5,276 nucleotides of DNA from JAIOTH01 sp964486685 (GTDB lineage Bacteria; Patescibacteriota; Patescibacteriia; UBA1558; S5-K13): assembly GCA_964486685.1 (NCBI GenBank), contig CAZAOE010000036.1, positions 1 through 5,276 of the forward strand, read 5' to 3'. Both the position numbers and the translations under genes were made by a program. Shown piece after piece: positions 4,764 to 5,276 of this stretch; the first letter of the stretch is position 1; each line of letters begins with the position of its first letter. The notes beneath the pieces were generated by a model that saw nothing but the letters and a program-made list of their open reading frames with translations, was not told where the DNA came from and did not search any database.

Positions 4764-4783
4764 TCTCTTATTATGGTAGCTCT

Positions 4784-4812
4784 ATTTTAAGGTTTTGTTA
4801 AGCAGAAGTCAA
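4784..4812 (-). promoter_or_regulatory. Sigma70-type promoter of the four-helix-bundle 2 / bactofilin / DAGK-like unit
   Basis: On the - strand, TTGACT (4807-4812) and TAAAAT (4784-4789) are 17 bp apart. Transcription should start near 4777. The leader of about 80 nt carries one heptad arm of cassette 2. It is the only good promoter seen for bactofilin, so that gene probably relies on read-through across the cassette. Confidence 0.75.
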
Positions 4813-4834
4813 ATGAAATAGTTAGTATGGAGAT

Positions 4835-4865
4835 AAAACAAAAAACTGCCGGGATGAGCCGACAG
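4835..4865 (-). terminator. Rho-independent terminator of the small protein at 4879-5169
   Basis: On the - strand CTGTCGG (4859-4865) pairs with CCGGCAG (4846-4852), with one G-T pair and a 6-base loop. A T-rich tract interrupted by one G follows (4845 down to 4835). It starts 13 bp after the stop codon and lies just ahead of the promoter at 4784-4812, insulating the two units. Confidence 0.9.
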
Positions 4866-4878
4866 CTTGAAAATATTA

Positions 4879-5169
4879 TTAGGCCTTTTCTATTTCAAAA
4901 GGTACCTCTCTGATACCTCCATCTTCAATTCTCAAATAGACAGTCCTTCCATTGTATATGGCTAATGCATATTTGAAAGATTTTTTTGAAAAAGTTTTAT
5001 ATGTTTCTTTAAGGTCAATAATTTTTATGAAAACAGCATTAGCATGCTTTCTAGTGACGCCCACTAAGCCGATAATTTTTTTTCTTCCTTGAAAAGAGAA
5101 AATTATCTTAATTTTGTCGCCTTTGTGTAGTTGTTTTAGAAAGTCTGACCATTTTTTTCTTGTTGTCAT
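4879..5169 (-). CDS. Small basic protein of unknown function, possible SH3-like beta barrel
   Basis: I do not recognise this 96-residue protein. It begins with a short helix (KKWSDFLKQLHKGD, 5-18). Alternating hydrophobic strands follow: KIKIIFSFQGRKKIIGLVGVTRK (19-41), AVFIKIIDL (45-53), ALAIYNGRTVYLRIEDGGIREVPF (68-91). This suggests a small beta barrel; the GDKIKI...GLVGV run loosely recalls L19/KOW-type SH3 folds, without a firm match. It has no membrane segment or cysteine. The start is supported by GGAGG five bases upstream of the ATG, one of only two strong Shine-Dalgarno sequences in the window. It is monocistronic, with a strong terminator. Strand order and base composition look native, but one side lies next to a transposon-end-like repeat. 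Confidence 0.8.
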   Translation of the reverse strand: MTTRKKWSDFLKQLHKGDKIKIIFSFQGRKKIIGLVGVTRKHANAVFIKIIDLKETYKTFSKKSFKYALAIYNGRTVYLRIEDGGIREVPFEIEKA

Positions 5170-5210
5170 TTATTCCTCCGTCTAGTTTTTTTGGTAATAT
5201 TTAAAGGTAG

Positions 5211-5232
5211 ATTATATTGTTAATTTTGTCAA
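5211..5232 (-). promoter_or_regulatory. Possible promoter of the small protein (boxes with abnormal spacing)
   Basis: On the - strand a perfect TTGACA (5227-5232) and a perfect TATAAT (5211-5216) both occur about 45-60 bp upstream of the start codon, but only 10 bp apart. At normal spacing from TTGACA the hexamer is TACCTT, and from TATAAT it is CAAGGT, both weak. Either one box works with a poor partner, or this is a damaged or unusual promoter. Confidence 0.35.
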
Positions 5233-5251
5233 GACCTTGTACTAGATGACC

Positions 5252-5265
5252 ACATAGGTAACACT
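5252..5265. repeat. Right copy of the 14-bp inverted repeat (ACATAGGTAACACT)
   Basis: It is the exact reverse complement of 26-39. Read outside-in from the right edge, it is followed after two differing bases by TCATCT, which also occurs just after the left copy. The two ends may therefore share a slightly longer, diverged repeat. See the left copy for the transposon-end interpretation. Confidence 0.6.
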
Positions 5266-5276
5266 TTTGTATATTT

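Overview
This AT-rich window (roughly 70 % A+T by eye) looks like a fragment of a small-genome bacterium, most likely of the Candidate Phyla Radiation (Patescibacteria, Parcubacteria-like). The reasons are the base composition, the compact rpmH-rnpA-yidD-yidC block, a YidD with an insert before its CxYxPTCSEY motif, near-absence of Shine-Dalgarno sequences, two stand-alone four-helix-bundle (23S rRNA IVP-like) genes, and a bactofilin next to a degenerate diacylglycerol-kinase-like protein. The taxonomic call is an inference; no rRNA gene is present.

Layout. From 64 to 2663 on the + strand lies one likely transcription unit. A promoter (TTGACT-17-TATTCT) is followed by rpmH (L34), rnpA (RNase P protein), a four-helix-bundle gene, yidD, yidC and a PRC-barrel protein, then a strong terminator. 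From 2674 to 2996 lies a monocistronic unit with a near-consensus promoter, a perfect Shine-Dalgarno, a 67-residue Cys-rich, probably zinc-binding protein, and a terminator. From 4812 down to 3011 on the - strand, a promoter (TTGACT-17-TAAAAT) precedes a second four-helix-bundle gene, a bactofilin, an unusual hairpin, and a DAG-kinase-fold protein. From 5232 down to 4835 (- strand) lies a small basic protein of unknown function with its own strong Shine-Dalgarno and terminator.

How the genes fit together. RnpA matures tRNAs, L34 is part of the 50S subunit, and YidD and YidC serve membrane-protein insertion, so the + unit is the classical translation/secretion housekeeping block. The - unit joins a cell-envelope scaffold (bactofilin) with a lipid-kinase-like fold.

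The most interesting signal is that both four-helix-bundle genes are paralogous (85 of the first 120 residues identical) and lie in the sense direction inside another transcription unit. Each is bounded by imperfect inverted repeats built of degenerate 7-bp units (18/19 and 27/31 matching arms). This resembles the intervening sequences of 23S rRNA, where an IVP gene sits on a stem cut out by RNase III, but here it is in protein-coding operons. A third heptad array, of different sequence, abuts the rpmH start codon. Other points are a cluster of alternating GTGAAA/TTTCAC motifs flanked by an 8-bp direct repeat, and a 14-bp perfect inverted repeat near the two ends of the window that resembles transposon ends.
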